Notes under the pieces: generated by a model
The model's input: the letters and a program-made list of their open reading frames with translations, nothing else
Told to the model about the DNA's origin: nothing
Database searches by the model: none
Source: Chitinophagales bacterium 33-2
GTDB taxonomy: Bacteria > Bacteroidota > Bacteroidia > Chitinophagales > Chitinophagaceae
NCBI GenBank assembly: GCA_002050435.1
Contig: MWYV01000031.1
Coordinates: 1-64,000, forward strand
DNA length: 64,000 nucleotides
Direction: 5' to 3'
Made by a program: the position numbers and the translations under genes
Shown: positions 40,704 to 50,180 of the stretch, one piece after another
How the letters are laid out: each line of letters starts with the position of its first letter
How positions within the stretch are numbered: position 1 is the first letter of the stretch

Positions 40704-42329
40704 CTATTTTGTCTTGAAACCTTTCATCTCCCTGCCTCCCTGGTATAGAATCAATTCATTCACCACACCCTTTTCATCTTTAATAAATTCCACTTTCGCT
40801 TCAACTACTTTGAGATAAAACAGGTTATCCTTTTCTGCAAATAATTCAAATGCATCCTGCCCGGTGGCCTGCCCTTTCAAAACTTTTCCATCCAGGGTAA
40901 TGTCTATATAAAATCCGGGAGCCAGTTCATAAGTGCCTACATATTGCTTAAGTAGGGCAGTTGAAAGTTCCAATGTTTTCTGAACAGCATTGTCCTCTAT
41001 CCTTGTTCCCATGGTTTGTACGCCACTCTGGTGCAGCATGAAGGATGGTATATTGCCTTCCGCATTTTTATTGAACACGATTTTAATATCTGCCACCTTC
41101 GCAAAAAAATGGTGCTCCTTTTCAGCAAAAAGATCAAATGCATCCTGCCCGGTGGCCTGTGCTTTCAATTGATCTCCGGCTAAAAAAATCGTGATGTTGA
41201 AATTGGGAGACAGCTTGTAAACCCCTTCATATTTTTTCAAACTTGCTGCATCCATGGCAACAGCTTTGGGTGCTTGAGGGATCTTATAAGGTGCTCCCAC
41301 CAGGATGGCACCTATATTACGGGCAATGGAACCACCGGGAGCGGAACTGTTATCGATTACAATGATCGCCAGATCGTCTTTGGGAAAGCGCAGGATATAA
41401 GATGAAAATCCGTGTATGCCACCGCTATGACCCTGAACAGGCCTGCCATGCAGACTGTCAATCACCCATCCATAAGCATATTTGCTTTTGTGCGGGGTGA
41501 ATACCTGTTTCCAGGAAGCTTCAGACAAAATTTTACCGGCGGCCACCGCACGATCCCATTTCAAAAGATCAGCAACGGTAGAATACATGGCGCCTGCTGC
41601 ATGTGCAATGGTTGAATCAACAATAGGTGCAGCAATGGCCGTGTCTTTGGTTATAGAAAAATAACCCTTTGATTTATTGCTGTGCTGAAGATGTGTAAAA
41701 TCAAACCCTGTGTGCGTCATTCCCAAAGGTTGGAAAATCCTTTCACGCATCACTTTCTCATAAGGTTTTCTGGTAACTTTTTCTATAATATAGCCAAGCA
41801 TGGAATAACCGGAATTGCTGTAATTGAATTTGGCGCCTGGCTCAAAATCAGCTGGATAATTCTGAAATATAGCCACCATTTTTGCCTGGCTGTAATATTG
41901 TGTCACATCATTATTCATGATCACAGAATCATTTGTATAATTATACAGTCCGGAGGTATGTGTAAGCAGGTGTTCGACGGTGATCTTATCGCCATTTACA
42001 AAACCTTTGAAATATTTACTCAAAGGATCTTTCACAGATAATTTTTTTTCCTGGTGCAGTTGCATGATCACTGCAGCTGTAAACTGCTTGGTGATGGAAC
42101 CGATCTGGAAAATACTTTCCGGTGTATGCAGAATTTTACCTGCCGCATCGCGGTAACCAAAACCTTTTTGGTAAACAACTTCTCCGCCCTGCGCAACCAG
42201 CACAGTGCCATTCAGTTTGCCCAGTTGCACATAGGCATTGAGGAGTTCATCGATCTTCTGTTCTGTAGTCTGGGCAAAAGAAAACAGGAAAAGAAATAAG
42301 CAGGTCAAGGTGGTGATCAGCTGTTTCAT
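40704..42329 (-). CDS. Serine hydrolase of the class C beta-lactamase/PBP4* type
   Basis: The 541-residue protein has a Sec signal (CLFLFLFSFAQ). The hydrolase domain has the nucleophile motif IFQIGSITKQFTAAVIM (SxxK), YNYTNDS (the region of YxN) and GHSGGIHGFSSYILR (HxG). The C-terminal part contains two similar segments, each with LKAQATGQDAFDLFAEKE or LKGQATGQDAFELFAEKD, a tandem DUF3471-like duplication. The substrate may be a D-amino-acid peptide or an ester; beta-lactam resistance cannot be concluded. Its start overlaps the stop of the DUF1835 gene by 4 bp, showing translational coupling. Confidence 0.9.
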   Translation of the reverse strand: MKQLITTLTCLFLFLFSFAQTTEQKIDELLNAYVQLGKLNGTVLVAQGGEVVYQKGFGYRDAAGKILHTPESIFQIGSITKQFTAAVIMQLHQEKKLSVKDPLSKYFKGFVNGDKITVEHLLTHTSGLYNYTNDSVIMNNDVTQYYSQAKMVAIFQNYPADFEPGAKFNYSNSGYSMLGYIIEKVTRKPYEKVMRERIFQPLGMTHTGFDFTHLQHSNKSKGYFSITKDTAIAAPIVDSTIAHAAGAMYSTVADLLKWDRAVAAGKILSEASWKQVFTPHKSKYAYGWVIDSLHGRPVQGHSGGIHGFSSYILRFPKDDLAIIVIDNSSAPGGSIARNIGAILVGAPYKIPQAPKAVAMDAASLKKYEGVYKLSPNFNITIFLAGDQLKAQATGQDAFDLFAEKEHHFFAKVADIKIVFNKNAEGNIPSFMLHQSGVQTMGTRIEDNAVQKTLELSTALLKQYVGTYELAPGFYIDITLDGKVLKGQATGQDAFELFAEKDNLFYLKVVEAKVEFIKDEKGVVNELILYQGGREMKGFKTK

Positions 42330-43177
42330 ATTGTATTTTCCTCCATAGTTTTATTTTCTGTATTTGGTAATGCTGATTTTAATTCGAAATCTTTCCATCC
42401 TTTCGACATATCCCCGCTGATCTCTATCTTTCCTTCTGCAGCAAGTTGCCGCATTCTCCAAAGCAGAAAAACATCTCCGGTTTTTATTTTCATTTTTGAA
42501 AGAATGGCTCCCATTACTTTACTGCCTTTCTGAAAATCTCCCGGGAGATTTTTCAGGATTTCCTGGTCATAAAAATCATCTTTCCTTCCATCGATCTTTT
42601 TACCGCCTTCCAGTATCCGGATCATCGCATTCTCTTCGCACAATTTTCTCCATTCGTCCGGATCCACTTCAAATTCGCTTAAAGTTACTTTGCGATTGAG
42701 TTTTTTTGCTTTCAGGAATTCTTTAGGCTGAATTTCATGGAGGGATGTTGGATAAAATATCTGTCCTTTTTCGTTTATGAATGGCAGGTTATTTAAGTAA
42801 AGCACCACTACCCTGCCCTGAAATTCCTGCAGTTGGGATACCAGCCAGTAATAGCCACATACATCGTGCTGGTTCTGTCCCATCCAGATCCACACTTCTT
42901 CGGTTGGATTTTCATTTAAATCCTTTTTTAATTCATGGACAGCCATCCTGTCGTCAACCATATCCATCAATTGATCTGAATTGTACGGTGATTGATCAAG
43001 TAAATTTTTTATCCATTGGCGCCGCTGCTGGTAGCCTTCCGTTTCATAAATATTATCTATAGGGCCAACTGCATAATCATCACGGATGATCTCAATTCTT
43101 CCCTCGAGACTTTTGTCCAGGTCAATTGCTTTTTCTAATACTTCAATATCGGCCTGCTGGAATACGATGTGGATCAT
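42326..43177 (-). CDS. DUF1835 domain-containing protein
   Basis: The 283-residue cytoplasmic protein begins with the DUF1835 pattern (MIHIVFQQADIEVLEKAI, EIIRDDYAVGPI) and ends with the DUF3658-like C-terminal region (FLLWRMRQLAAEGKIEISGDM). The middle has WIWMGQNQHDVCGYYWLVSQL. Members of this family are found across Bacteroidota and Firmicutes; the function is unknown. The gene is coupled to the serine hydrolase by a 4 bp overlap and lies in the parE-to-parC interval. Confidence 0.82.
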   Translation of the reverse strand: MIHIVFQQADIEVLEKAIDLDKSLEGRIEIIRDDYAVGPIDNIYETEGYQQRRQWIKNLLDQSPYNSDQLMDMVDDRMAVHELKKDLNENPTEEVWIWMGQNQHDVCGYYWLVSQLQEFQGRVVVLYLNNLPFINEKGQIFYPTSLHEIQPKEFLKAKKLNRKVTLSEFEVDPDEWRKLCEENAMIRILEGGKKIDGRKDDFYDQEILKNLPGDFQKGSKVMGAILSKMKIKTGDVFLLWRMRQLAAEGKIEISGDMSKGWKDFELKSALPNTENKTMEENTI

Positions 43178-43220
43178 TTTGTTTGGGTTAGAGGTTAGAG
43201 GTTAAAGGGCTTACTATAAG

Positions 43221-43955
43221 CTAATAGCTTGCTTCCTTCATTTTTACAGCTACAAATAAATAATTATTTGCGGCACCAATAACATCATAGTTTATATAAA
43301 AGCTTTCAGTAAATATTTTAAATGCAAGAAACTCATGTTGCGGTACAGCAAATTCATCAAACAGGATGATATCACCTGGTTTCAAAAACCGGTACAGTTG
43401 AGTAAGTGTAAAGAGCGCGGCACTGAAAAGATCAGAATCAATATGGATCAATTTTCTATTGCGGTTCTCATACTGTTCAAGGAAAGGATTTAGTGTTTGC
43501 TGGAACAATCCTTTGATCAATGACGCTCTTGGATCATTGATCTGCAGCGAATCCATGGCATAGGCCATTGAACCTTTTTCAAAAGCCCCCCATTTTTCCG
43601 GTAGTCCTTCAAAAGTATCAAAACCATAAAACCGCGAATCCGCCAATTGATTTTTTTCCATCCACCATTTGAATGAAAACCCACCGGCCACACCAAATTC
43701 CATATAATCCAATGGCTGTTCCAATAAATTTTCCTGCTGCGCAATGGCTTCATACAGTTTAAACCGGCGCGTATAATCCCAGGTCGATTGATAAAAATCA
43801 TTATAGCCCTTTACAGGGTGCTCCTTCCTCCATTTTGATAAATGCCCCATGTTCATTCCATTACCCAGCAAACCGCTGAAGGGTTGGGTAAGAGCATGGA
43901 GGTTCCATTTCATGAAGAGCGACTTGGATTTGCGTATGTAATCGAGTTTGTTCAA
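43221..43955 (-). CDS. TylF/MycF-like SAM-dependent methyltransferase
   Basis: The 244-residue protein has a class I fold with MEFGVAGGFSFKWWMEKN as SAM-binding glycine region, then FYGFDTFEGLPEKW and IHIDSDLFSAALFTL and DIILFDEFAVPQHE, the acidic residues that bind metal in the TylF/MycF family. Members O-methylate sugars. No macrolide or glycan cluster is adjacent, so the acceptor is unknown. It sits between the four-helix-bundle relic and the DUF1835 gene. The assignment to TylF-like is by motif, with moderate certainty. Confidence 0.82.
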   Translation of the reverse strand: MNKLDYIRKSKSLFMKWNLHALTQPFSGLLGNGMNMGHLSKWRKEHPVKGYNDFYQSTWDYTRRFKLYEAIAQQENLLEQPLDYMEFGVAGGFSFKWWMEKNQLADSRFYGFDTFEGLPEKWGAFEKGSMAYAMDSLQINDPRASLIKGLFQQTLNPFLEQYENRNRKLIHIDSDLFSAALFTLTQLYRFLKPGDIILFDEFAVPQHEFLAFKIFTESFYINYDVIGAANNYLFVAVKMKEASY

Positions 43956-43963
43956 AAGAATTA

Positions 43964-44266
43964 TTAATTAATAATGAATAATGAATAATTGCTGGTTTCC
44001 CTTTTCCCCTTCGTCTTCATCAAATTCAAAATAGAAGTCAGAATGCTCCGCAATTCTTCATAAGGAATTGTAAGCTTTTGCGCGCAATCTTTCTTCGACG
44101 TACCGCCCATTGCCTCTTCAACATTGGCGCCAATGGAAGTGCCTGACCGCAAAAACTGCATATATAAAACGCTGTCCACTTTTTTTTCTTTTAAGAATAG
44201 GTAAAGCTTAATTATCCTCAGCTCAAACTGAAAACGCTTTTCAAGTATGACATTTCCCTCCTTCAC
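43964..44266 (-). CDS. Four-helix-bundle (23S rRNA intervening-sequence type) protein with internal deletion
   Basis: The 100-residue reading starts at GTG and has the family marks EKRFQFELRIIKLYLFLKEK and LRSGTSIGANVEEAMGGTSKKD. Normal members run to about 120 residues and continue with 'AYKEARET.YWLRLL' before the last helix. Here KLTIPYEEL is followed at once by LRSILTSILNLMKT, so 25-35 residues covering the third helix seem to be deleted in frame. The C-terminus runs into AT-rich repeated DNA. The protein may not fold normally and the gene may be a relic. The family function is unknown. Confidence 0.7.
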   Translation of the reverse strand: MKEGNVILEKRFQFELRIIKLYLFLKEKKVDSVLYMQFLRSGTSIGANVEEAMGGTSKKDCAQKLTIPYEELRSILTSILNLMKTKGKRETSNYSLFIIN

Positions 44267-44275
44267 AATTAATTA

Positions 44276-46174
44276 TCAATTCTCCTCAATATCCACTTCA
44301 ACTTTTAAATTATTAATGATGAACTCCTGTCGCTCCTGGGTGTTTTTGCCCATGTAATATTCCAGCAGGTGCTGAATATGATCACCATGTTCCAGGATCA
44401 CCGGCTGCAGGCGCATCTCATCTCCAATAAATCTTCCAAATTCATCAGGCGAAATCTCGCCCAATCCTTTAAACCGCGTGATCTCTGGTTTGTTGCCCAG
44501 CTTTTTCACTGCCGCCTGCTTTTCCTGTTCAGAATAACAATAGATCGTTTCCTGCTTATTACGTACCCTGAACAAAGGTGTTTCAAGAATATATACATGG
44601 TTGTTCTTCACAAGATCAGGAAAGAATTGCAGAAAAAAGGTCATAATGAGCAACCTGATATGCATTCCATCCACATCGGCATCGGTGGCAATAATGATCC
44701 GGTTGAATCTTAATCCGTCCATGCCTTCTTCAATATTCAGCGCGTGCTGCAACAGGTTGAGTTCTTCATTTTCATAAACCACTTTTTTACTCATTCCAAA
44801 GCAGTTCAGTGGTTTCCCTCTCAAAGAAAAAACTGCCTGGGTTTCCACGTTTCGGGATTTTGTAATAGACCCACTGGCCGAATCGCCTTCTGTAATGAAA
44901 ATGGTGGTTTCCTTTTGCTTTGAAAAAAATACTTCCTTTCCTTTTACCGGCGGCTCTTCATTAAAATGAATGCGGCAGTCGCGCAGTTTTTTATTATGAA
45001 GATTGGCCTTTTTGGCTCTTTCGTTGGCCAGCTTTTTAATTCCTGCCAGGTCTTTCCTTTCTCTTTCACTTTGTTCGATCCTGCGTTTTAAAGCTTCTGC
45101 AGTGGAAGGATTTTTATGCAAAAAATTATCCAACTGCTTTGAGAGAAAATCATAAATGAACTGGCGCATACTTGGGCCGCCTTCTTCAATATTCATGGAA
45201 CCCAGTTTGGTTTTGGTCTGTGATTCAAAAACCGGTTCCACCACGCGAACTGAAACCGCGGCAACAATACTTTGCCTGATATCAGAAGCTTCGTAATCTT
45301 TCTTAAAGTATTCGCGGATCACTTTTACATAGCCCTCGCGGAAAGACTGCTGGTGGGTGCCGCCCTGCGTTGTGTGCTGACCATTTACAAATGAATGGTA
45401 GTCTTCACCATAATCATTATTATGCGTGAGGGCCACTTCTATATCTTCTCCTTTTAAATGAATGATGGGGTACCTGATGCCTTCAGGATTGGTATCGGCA
45501 TTTGTTTCTCTTGTCAGCAGATCAAGCAGTCCATTGCGGCTTATGTAACTTTTACCATTGAAGATGATCTTCATCCCTGCGTTCAAAAAGCAATAATTCC
45601 AAATTTGCTTTTCGAGGTATTCTGAAATAAAATGGAAGTTTTTAAATAGGGTGCTGTCGGGGTAAAATGTAACGAGTGTTCCATTAGCTTCCGTTGATTT
45701 GGCTTCTTTCAGATCATTGACCAGTACACCTCTTTCAAAATCCGCTTCTTTCATTTTCCCTTCACGAAATGAAACCACTTTAAATTTTTCACTCAGTGCA
45801 TTCACTGCTTTTGTTCCTACCCCATTCAATCCTACACTTTTCTGAAAAACTTTGCTGTCATATTTTGCGCCAGTATTGATCTTGCTCACTACATCCACCA
45901 CTTTCCCAAGTGGAATACCACGACCATAATCCCTGATAGAAACCATTTTATCCTTAATGGTTATTTCAATGGCTTTACCATATCCCATGGTGTATTCATC
46001 AATACAGTTATCGATCACTTCTTTCACCAATACATAAATGCCATCATCAGGACTCGAACCGTCGCCGAGCTTTCCGATGTACATGCCCGGGCGCAACCTG
46101 ATGTGCTCTTTCCAGTCAAGACTCCTGATACTATCTTCCGTATATTCAAAAAGGTCTTTTTTAGTTTCTGCCAT
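44276..46174 (-). CDS. parE: Topoisomerase IV subunit B (ATPase subunit)
   Basis: The 632-residue ATPase subunit starts best at [15 protein letters not shown] (the track ORF has three more codons). The GHKL domain shows [24 protein letters not shown] and DYGRGIPLG with [12 protein letters not shown]. The transducer follows. The Toprim domain has [25 protein letters not shown] and [17 protein letters not shown]. The C-terminal [11 protein letters not shown] is also usual. Length and the lack of an inserted domain fit ParE more than GyrB. Genes on the same strand lead to parC 3.6 kb downstream. Confidence 0.9.
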   Translation of the reverse strand: MAETKKDLFEYTEDSIRSLDWKEHIRLRPGMYIGKLGDGSSPDDGIYVLVKEVIDNCIDEYTMGYGKAIEITIKDKMVSIRDYGRGIPLGKVVDVVSKINTGAKYDSKVFQKSVGLNGVGTKAVNALSEKFKVVSFREGKMKEADFERGVLVNDLKEAKSTEANGTLVTFYPDSTLFKNFHFISEYLEKQIWNYCFLNAGMKIIFNGKSYISRNGLLDLLTRETNADTNPEGIRYPIIHLKGEDIEVALTHNNDYGEDYHSFVNGQHTTQGGTHQQSFREGYVKVIREYFKKDYEASDIRQSIVAAVSVRVVEPVFESQTKTKLGSMNIEEGGPSMRQFIYDFLSKQLDNFLHKNPSTAEALKRRIEQSERERKDLAGIKKLANERAKKANLHNKKLRDCRIHFNEEPPVKGKEVFFSKQKETTIFITEGDSASGSITKSRNVETQAVFSLRGKPLNCFGMSKKVVYENEELNLLQHALNIEEGMDGLRFNRIIIATDADVDGMHIRLLIMTFFLQFFPDLVKNNHVYILETPLFRVRNKQETIYCYSEQEKQAAVKKLGNKPEITRFKGLGEISPDEFGRFIGDEMRLQPVILEHGDHIQHLLEYYMGKNTQERQEFIINNLKVEVDIEEN

Positions 46175-46183
46175 AGGATTCAA

Positions 46184-46589
46184 TTAGCCAGTTTCGGTAA
46201 AATTAACAGAACAGGCCTATCAACAGGATTGATTTATACACTTAGGTTGATAAAGACCATTTTGAAATTTGCCGGGAAGCGTTCTGAACTTATTTCTGCC
46301 CGGCCCTAAAAGGAGCAAATATAAGTAAAGGAAGAGGTTATTTTACTAATATGTTTAGCTTTTCATCATTTTTCCACATCGTGTATTCTTATTTAAGTAG
46401 TTGAATATTAATTATTTGAAACCTTAATCTTTTTTTATCCTAATTCCGGTATTTCTCCTGCTAAAACACCTAATTTTGACCCATACAAGAAAGCGTATTT
46501 TCTTTACCAGATTACTGCTCTACCAACCCATTTGATTCTACGCTGAATATTACTAACCCATAGTAATTGTTTAATACCTAAACGGAGGA
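46184..46589. other. Intergenic region between parE and the small acidic protein gene
   Basis: No supported gene is present. On the minus strand TATATTTG at 46316-46323 fits the -7 consensus and could start a parE transcript with a leader of about 140 nt, but no TTG lies 21 bp away. On the plus strand an AT-rich stretch leads to a strong Shine-Dalgarno site at 46584. The region also holds the usual low-GC tracts; no strong hairpin was seen. Confidence 0.4.
46584..46588 (+). promoter_or_regulatory. Strong Shine-Dalgarno site that decides the start of the next gene
   Basis: GGAGG lies 7 bp before the ATG at 46596 and only 1 bp before the upstream ATG at 46590, so the second ATG is the likely start. 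SD sequences of this strength are rare in this window. Confidence 0.65.
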
Positions 46590-46595
46590 ATGACT

Positions 46596-46862
46596 ATGTA
46601 TTCGTATGGATTGTTAGAACCAGGTTGTTATTACCTGGTACAGGAGCAAATTGACGCACCTATTGAACTCATTAAAGTAACAGTGGAGACAGACCACTGT
46701 ATGTACATATTTAATTATAAGGATGAACTCGCCACATCCTGGAAACGGAAAACTGATAAACTTCACGACATTCTTGAGTGCCTGAATGATGAAATGGTGG
46801 AAAGCTGGGAGAAGCATTATAACAATAATGAGGAATCCTATTATGAGGGTGATGAAGATTAA
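46596..46862 (+). CDS. Small acidic protein of unknown function
   Basis: The start at ATG 46596 (MYSYGLLEPGCYYLV) is chosen because GGAGG stands 7 bp before it; the track ORF begins two codons earlier. The 88 residues include a beta-rich N-terminal half (PIELIKVTVETDHCMYIFNY), then a helical part (DKLHDILECLNDEMVESWEKHY) and an acidic tail YYEGDED. No signal or membrane segment is seen. It ends 4 bp inside the convergent peptide-binding lipoprotein gene. The unusual ribosome-binding site suggests efficient translation. No family is recognised. Confidence 0.72.
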   Translation: MYSYGLLEPGCYYLVQEQIDAPIELIKVTVETDHCMYIFNYKDELATSWKRKTDKLHDILECLNDEMVESWEKHYNNNEESYYEGDED

Positions 46863-48475
46863 TTTCCCTCAAACCTTACATGTCTCAGCTCCAGCAGGTT
46901 CAGGCCGTTGGGTTGAAAACCCTTAACTTTAGGCTGCACCAGTCGCACCACCAAATCATACCATAAAGGAACAACGGGTGCTTCATTGATCATTACCTGA
47001 TCTGCCTGCTGGTAGAGACTGTAACGGATGGAATCATTGGTTTCCCTGATCGCCCTTTCAAACAATGCATCAAAGGCTGCACTTTTAAATCTTGTATAAT
47101 TTGGAGGTGCAGGGTTTTTTGAATAAAAAACAGAAAGATAATTTTCGGCATCGGGATAATCCGCGATCCAGCTGCCACGGAAAAACAGGGCCCGTGAGTT
47201 GGAGGTAAGCTCCAGCAACAAGGATTTTTGAATGACCTCCACTTCCACATTGAGCCCAATCTCCACCATCTGCCGGGCGATATAACTGGCGATATCTGAA
47301 TAAATCGGGATGGTTAATAATTTTATAGCCGGTGTCCTCGGATCAATATCAGCTTCCTTTACCAGTTGCCTGGCCAGTTGGGGATTGAATTTATATCCTT
47401 TCACTTTGGTTGAATCAAAGGAGGGCAGTCCGCCGGGTACAAAACCAGCCTGCGCAGGCGTGCCCAGTGAATTTCTCAGGTACAACACCATTTTTTCCCT
47501 GTCAAAACCATAGTTGATCGCCTGTCGCACCTTTTTTTGACGCAGCGGAGAATTGCGCAGCACCACATTATTTGTATCGAACAAAATTCCGAAATATTCA
47601 ATATTCAGGTAAGGGTGGGTTTGCAGCCTGATTTCATTCACCCAGTCATTTCTCAGTTCACCTTTTTTTGTCAGCACTTCATCTTTAAAAGATGCATCAA
47701 TATCATTGATGAAATCAAGTTTCTTCTGGCGAAACAATAAAAACTCCGTGGCCTTACTGTCGTTAAAACTGATCTTCACTCCATCAAGATAAGGCAACTG
47801 CCTGCCTGCAGCATCTCTTTCAAAATAGCGTGGATTTTTTTTCAGGATCATGGCCTGCCCTTCTTCCCAGGCCATAAAACGGAACGGTCCTGTTCCGATT
47901 GGGTGGCGCCTGAAATCATTTTTGTAAAATTCCACCGCTTCACGCGGCACAATAGAACAATACTGCATGGAGAGAATACCAAGGATGGGATTATAAGGCC
48001 GTAACAGTTTCAATTCAAAAGTTGAATCGTTGATCACACGGAAAGGTGTGGCGCTGTCCACTTTATTGTTAAAGATCCATGCGCCCGGACTTACAGTTTC
48101 ACTGCTCATGATCCTTTGCAATGAATAGGCTGCATCTGCCGCCACCATCCTCCTGCCCTTCCCACCCGGGAAGCAGGCATCATCATGAAAAAAAACATCA
48201 TTACGCAGGATGAACCTGTAGGTTGTTTTGTCCTCTGAAATTTCCCAGCGGCTGGCAAGAGAAGGAACAATTTTGAGCTGACTGTCAACCTCCACCAGCG
48301 TGTTAAAAACCTGGTGCACGGCCCACATCACCGACTGGCTCTTTGCAAATGCAGGATCCATTGAAGCAATACCCGAGGATTCGTTATAATGAAAAACCTG
48401 CTCAGCAGACTTTTCACTGCTGTAACAGCCGCAGAATAACAGGACGATTGTTAAATATTTATACAATGGGGACAT
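46859..48475 (-). CDS. Oligopeptide/solute-binding lipoprotein of an ABC importer (family 5)
   Basis: The 538-residue protein has a lipoprotein signal (IVLLFCGC, Cys about 17). The SBP family 5 body shows GIASMDPAFAKSQSVMWAVHQVFNTL, LASRWEISEDKTTYRFILRNDVFFHDD, PIGTGPFRFMAWEEGQAMILKKN and VRQAINYGFDREKMV. Such proteins deliver peptides to a DppBC-type permease. No permease or ATPase gene is adjacent, so it is an orphan here. Its stop overlaps the stop of the convergent small gene by 4 bp, with no terminator between. Confidence 0.92.
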   Translation of the reverse strand: MSPLYKYLTIVLLFCGCYSSEKSAEQVFHYNESSGIASMDPAFAKSQSVMWAVHQVFNTLVEVDSQLKIVPSLASRWEISEDKTTYRFILRNDVFFHDDACFPGGKGRRMVAADAAYSLQRIMSSETVSPGAWIFNNKVDSATPFRVINDSTFELKLLRPYNPILGILSMQYCSIVPREAVEFYKNDFRRHPIGTGPFRFMAWEEGQAMILKKNPRYFERDAAGRQLPYLDGVKISFNDSKATEFLLFRQKKLDFINDIDASFKDEVLTKKGELRNDWVNEIRLQTHPYLNIEYFGILFDTNNVVLRNSPLRQKKVRQAINYGFDREKMVLYLRNSLGTPAQAGFVPGGLPSFDSTKVKGYKFNPQLARQLVKEADIDPRTPAIKLLTIPIYSDIASYIARQMVEIGLNVEVEVIQKSLLLELTSNSRALFFRGSWIADYPDAENYLSVFYSKNPAPPNYTRFKSAAFDALFERAIRETNDSIRYSLYQQADQVMINEAPVVPLWYDLVVRLVQPKVKGFQPNGLNLLELRHVRFEGN

Positions 48476-48536
48476 GAGGTAATCAAAAGCAGTCTAAATT
48501 AGACAAGAATTTGTTTTCCTTATGCAAATAATCAAG

Positions 48537-50180
48537 ATGAAACCTTTCTTTTACTTAACGCTGATCACAACTTTTGCTTTTCTGAATGCTGTACAGGCAC
48601 AAAATAAATTTACAAGACAGGACAGTCTGCGCGGGTCTGTTCTGGAACACCGCACCTGGTGGGACGTGCAGCACTATGACATTAGCGTTACGCCTGATCC
48701 TGCAACAAAAACCATCAAAGGAAAAACAACCATCCGGTACAAAGTTTTACCTGTAAAACACTCCGGCGCCATGCAGATCGACCTGCAGTATCCGCTGATG
48801 ATTGATTCAATTTTTTACAACAACAAAATGTATATATCCGATCCGGGCAACCCTTACCGAAGAGAAGGAAATGTATGGATCATTCCGATGCCAAGGGCAG
48901 AAGTGAACAGTATTCAGAGCATTACCATTGTTTACCATGGGCAGCCAAAAGAAGCGAAAAATGCACCATGGGATGGTGGCTGGGTTTGGAAAACAGATGA
49001 TAAGGGACAACCCTGGATGAGCGTTGCCTGCCAGGGGTTAGGCGCTTCAGTTTGGTATCCATGCAAAGATTACCAGGGAGATGAACCGGATAACGGCGCA
49101 AGGCTTACCATGCATGTGCCTGCGGGTCTTACAGGAGTAGGCAATGGCAGAATGGTGAAACAATCAGTTAACAATGGTCTTGCTTCCTTTACCTGGGAAG
49201 TGCAATCACCAATCAACAATTACAATATCATTCCATATATAGGATCTTATGTGAACTGGAAGGATACGCTGAAGGGTGAAAAAGGCGTTCTGGATCTTGG
49301 CTTCTGGGCACTTGAACAGGATCTTGCAAAAGCAAAAAAACAATTTGTGCAGGTAAAGCCCACGCTCCGCGCACTTGAACACTGGTTTGGTCCATACCCT
49401 TTTTATGTGGATGGCTACCAGTTGATACAGGCGCCATACCTGGGAATGGAACACCAAAGCGCCGTGGCTTATGGAAATGGGTTTCAAAATGGATATCTGG
49501 GTAAAGATCTTTCGGGTTCAGGGTGGGGTGACAAGTTTGATTTTATCATTGTTCATGAAACAGGACATGAATGGTTTGGCAATAACATCACTACAAAAGA
49601 TATTGCCGACATGTGGGTGCACGAAGGATTTACCAATTACTCTGAAGCTTTGTTTGTTGATTACCATTATGGCACAGTTGCCGGCAATGCCTACCTGCAG
49701 GGTCTAAGAAAAAACATTGCAAATGACCGGCCGGTAATAGGCAGTTATGGTGTGAACAGCGAAGGAAGTGGTGACATGTATTTTAAAGGAGCGGCCCTGG
49801 TGCATACCATCCGCCAGATTGTTAATAATGATGCAGCATTCAGGGACATGCTCAGGGAATTGAACAGCAGGTTCTATCACCAGAATGTGACCTCCAAAAT
49901 GGTGGAAGACTATTTCAATAATAAAACCGGTAAAGACCTGAGTAAGCTATTTGACCAGTATTTAAGAACCGCCCAGGTTCCGGTACTGGAACTGAAAGCA
50001 GAAGATGACAAGATCAAATTCAGGTGGACGAACTGCGTAGAAGGTTTTAATATGCCAGTAAAACTTTCCAATGGCGAATGGATCTACCCGACCACTGCAG
50101 AACAGAAAATAAAATCGGATGAAAAAAAGTTCAGGGATATAGAAGTGGATGCGAATTTTTATTTGAACGTGAAGAAGTAA
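48537..50180 (+). CDS. M1-family zinc aminopeptidase, secreted
   Basis: The start at ATG 48537 (MKPFFYLTLITTFAF) gives a Sec signal cut near AVQAQ and 547 residues. The N-terminal beta domain (DVQHYDISVTPDPATKTIKGKTTIRY) is followed by the catalytic domain with the exopeptidase motif LGMEHQSAVAYGNG (GxMEN variant, with His-Gln in place of Asn-x) and the zinc site VHETGHEWFGNN-x18-E (HExxHx18E, second Glu in WVHEGFTNY). It is shorter than typical M1 enzymes and lacks the long C-terminal helical domain. It is expected in the periplasm. Confidence 0.93.
   Translation: MKPFFYLTLITTFAFLNAVQAQNKFTRQDSLRGSVLEHRTWWDVQHYDISVTPDPATKTIKGKTTIRYKVLPVKHSGAMQIDLQYPLMIDSIFYNNKMYISDPGNPYRREGNVWIIPMPRAEVNSIQSITIVYHGQPKEAKNAPWDGGWVWKTDDKGQPWMSVACQGLGASVWYPCKDYQGDEPDNGARLTMHVPAGLTGVGNGRMVKQSVNNGLASFTWEVQSPINNYNIIPYIGSYVNWKDTLKGEKGVLDLGFWALEQDLAKAKKQFVQVKPTLRALEHWFGPYPFYVDGYQLIQAPYLGMEHQSAVAYGNGFQNGYLGKDLSGSGWGDKFDFIIVHETGHEWFGNNITTKDIADMWVHEGFTNYSEALFVDYHYGTVAGNAYLQGLRKNIANDRPVIGSYGVNSEGSGDMYFKGAALVHTIRQIVNNDAAFRDMLRELNSRFYHQNVTSKMVEDYFNNKTGKDLSKLFDQYLRTAQVPVLELKAEDDKIKFRWTNCVEGFNMPVKLSNGEWIYPTTAEQKIKSDEKKFRDIEVDANFYLNVKK

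Noticed and set aside
43956-43990. AT-rich tandem ATTAATAATGAATAATGAATAATTG considered as a CRISPR or replication-origin repeat
   Set aside because: Too short and irregular, no spacers, no DnaA boxes or AT-rich unwinding layout around it.
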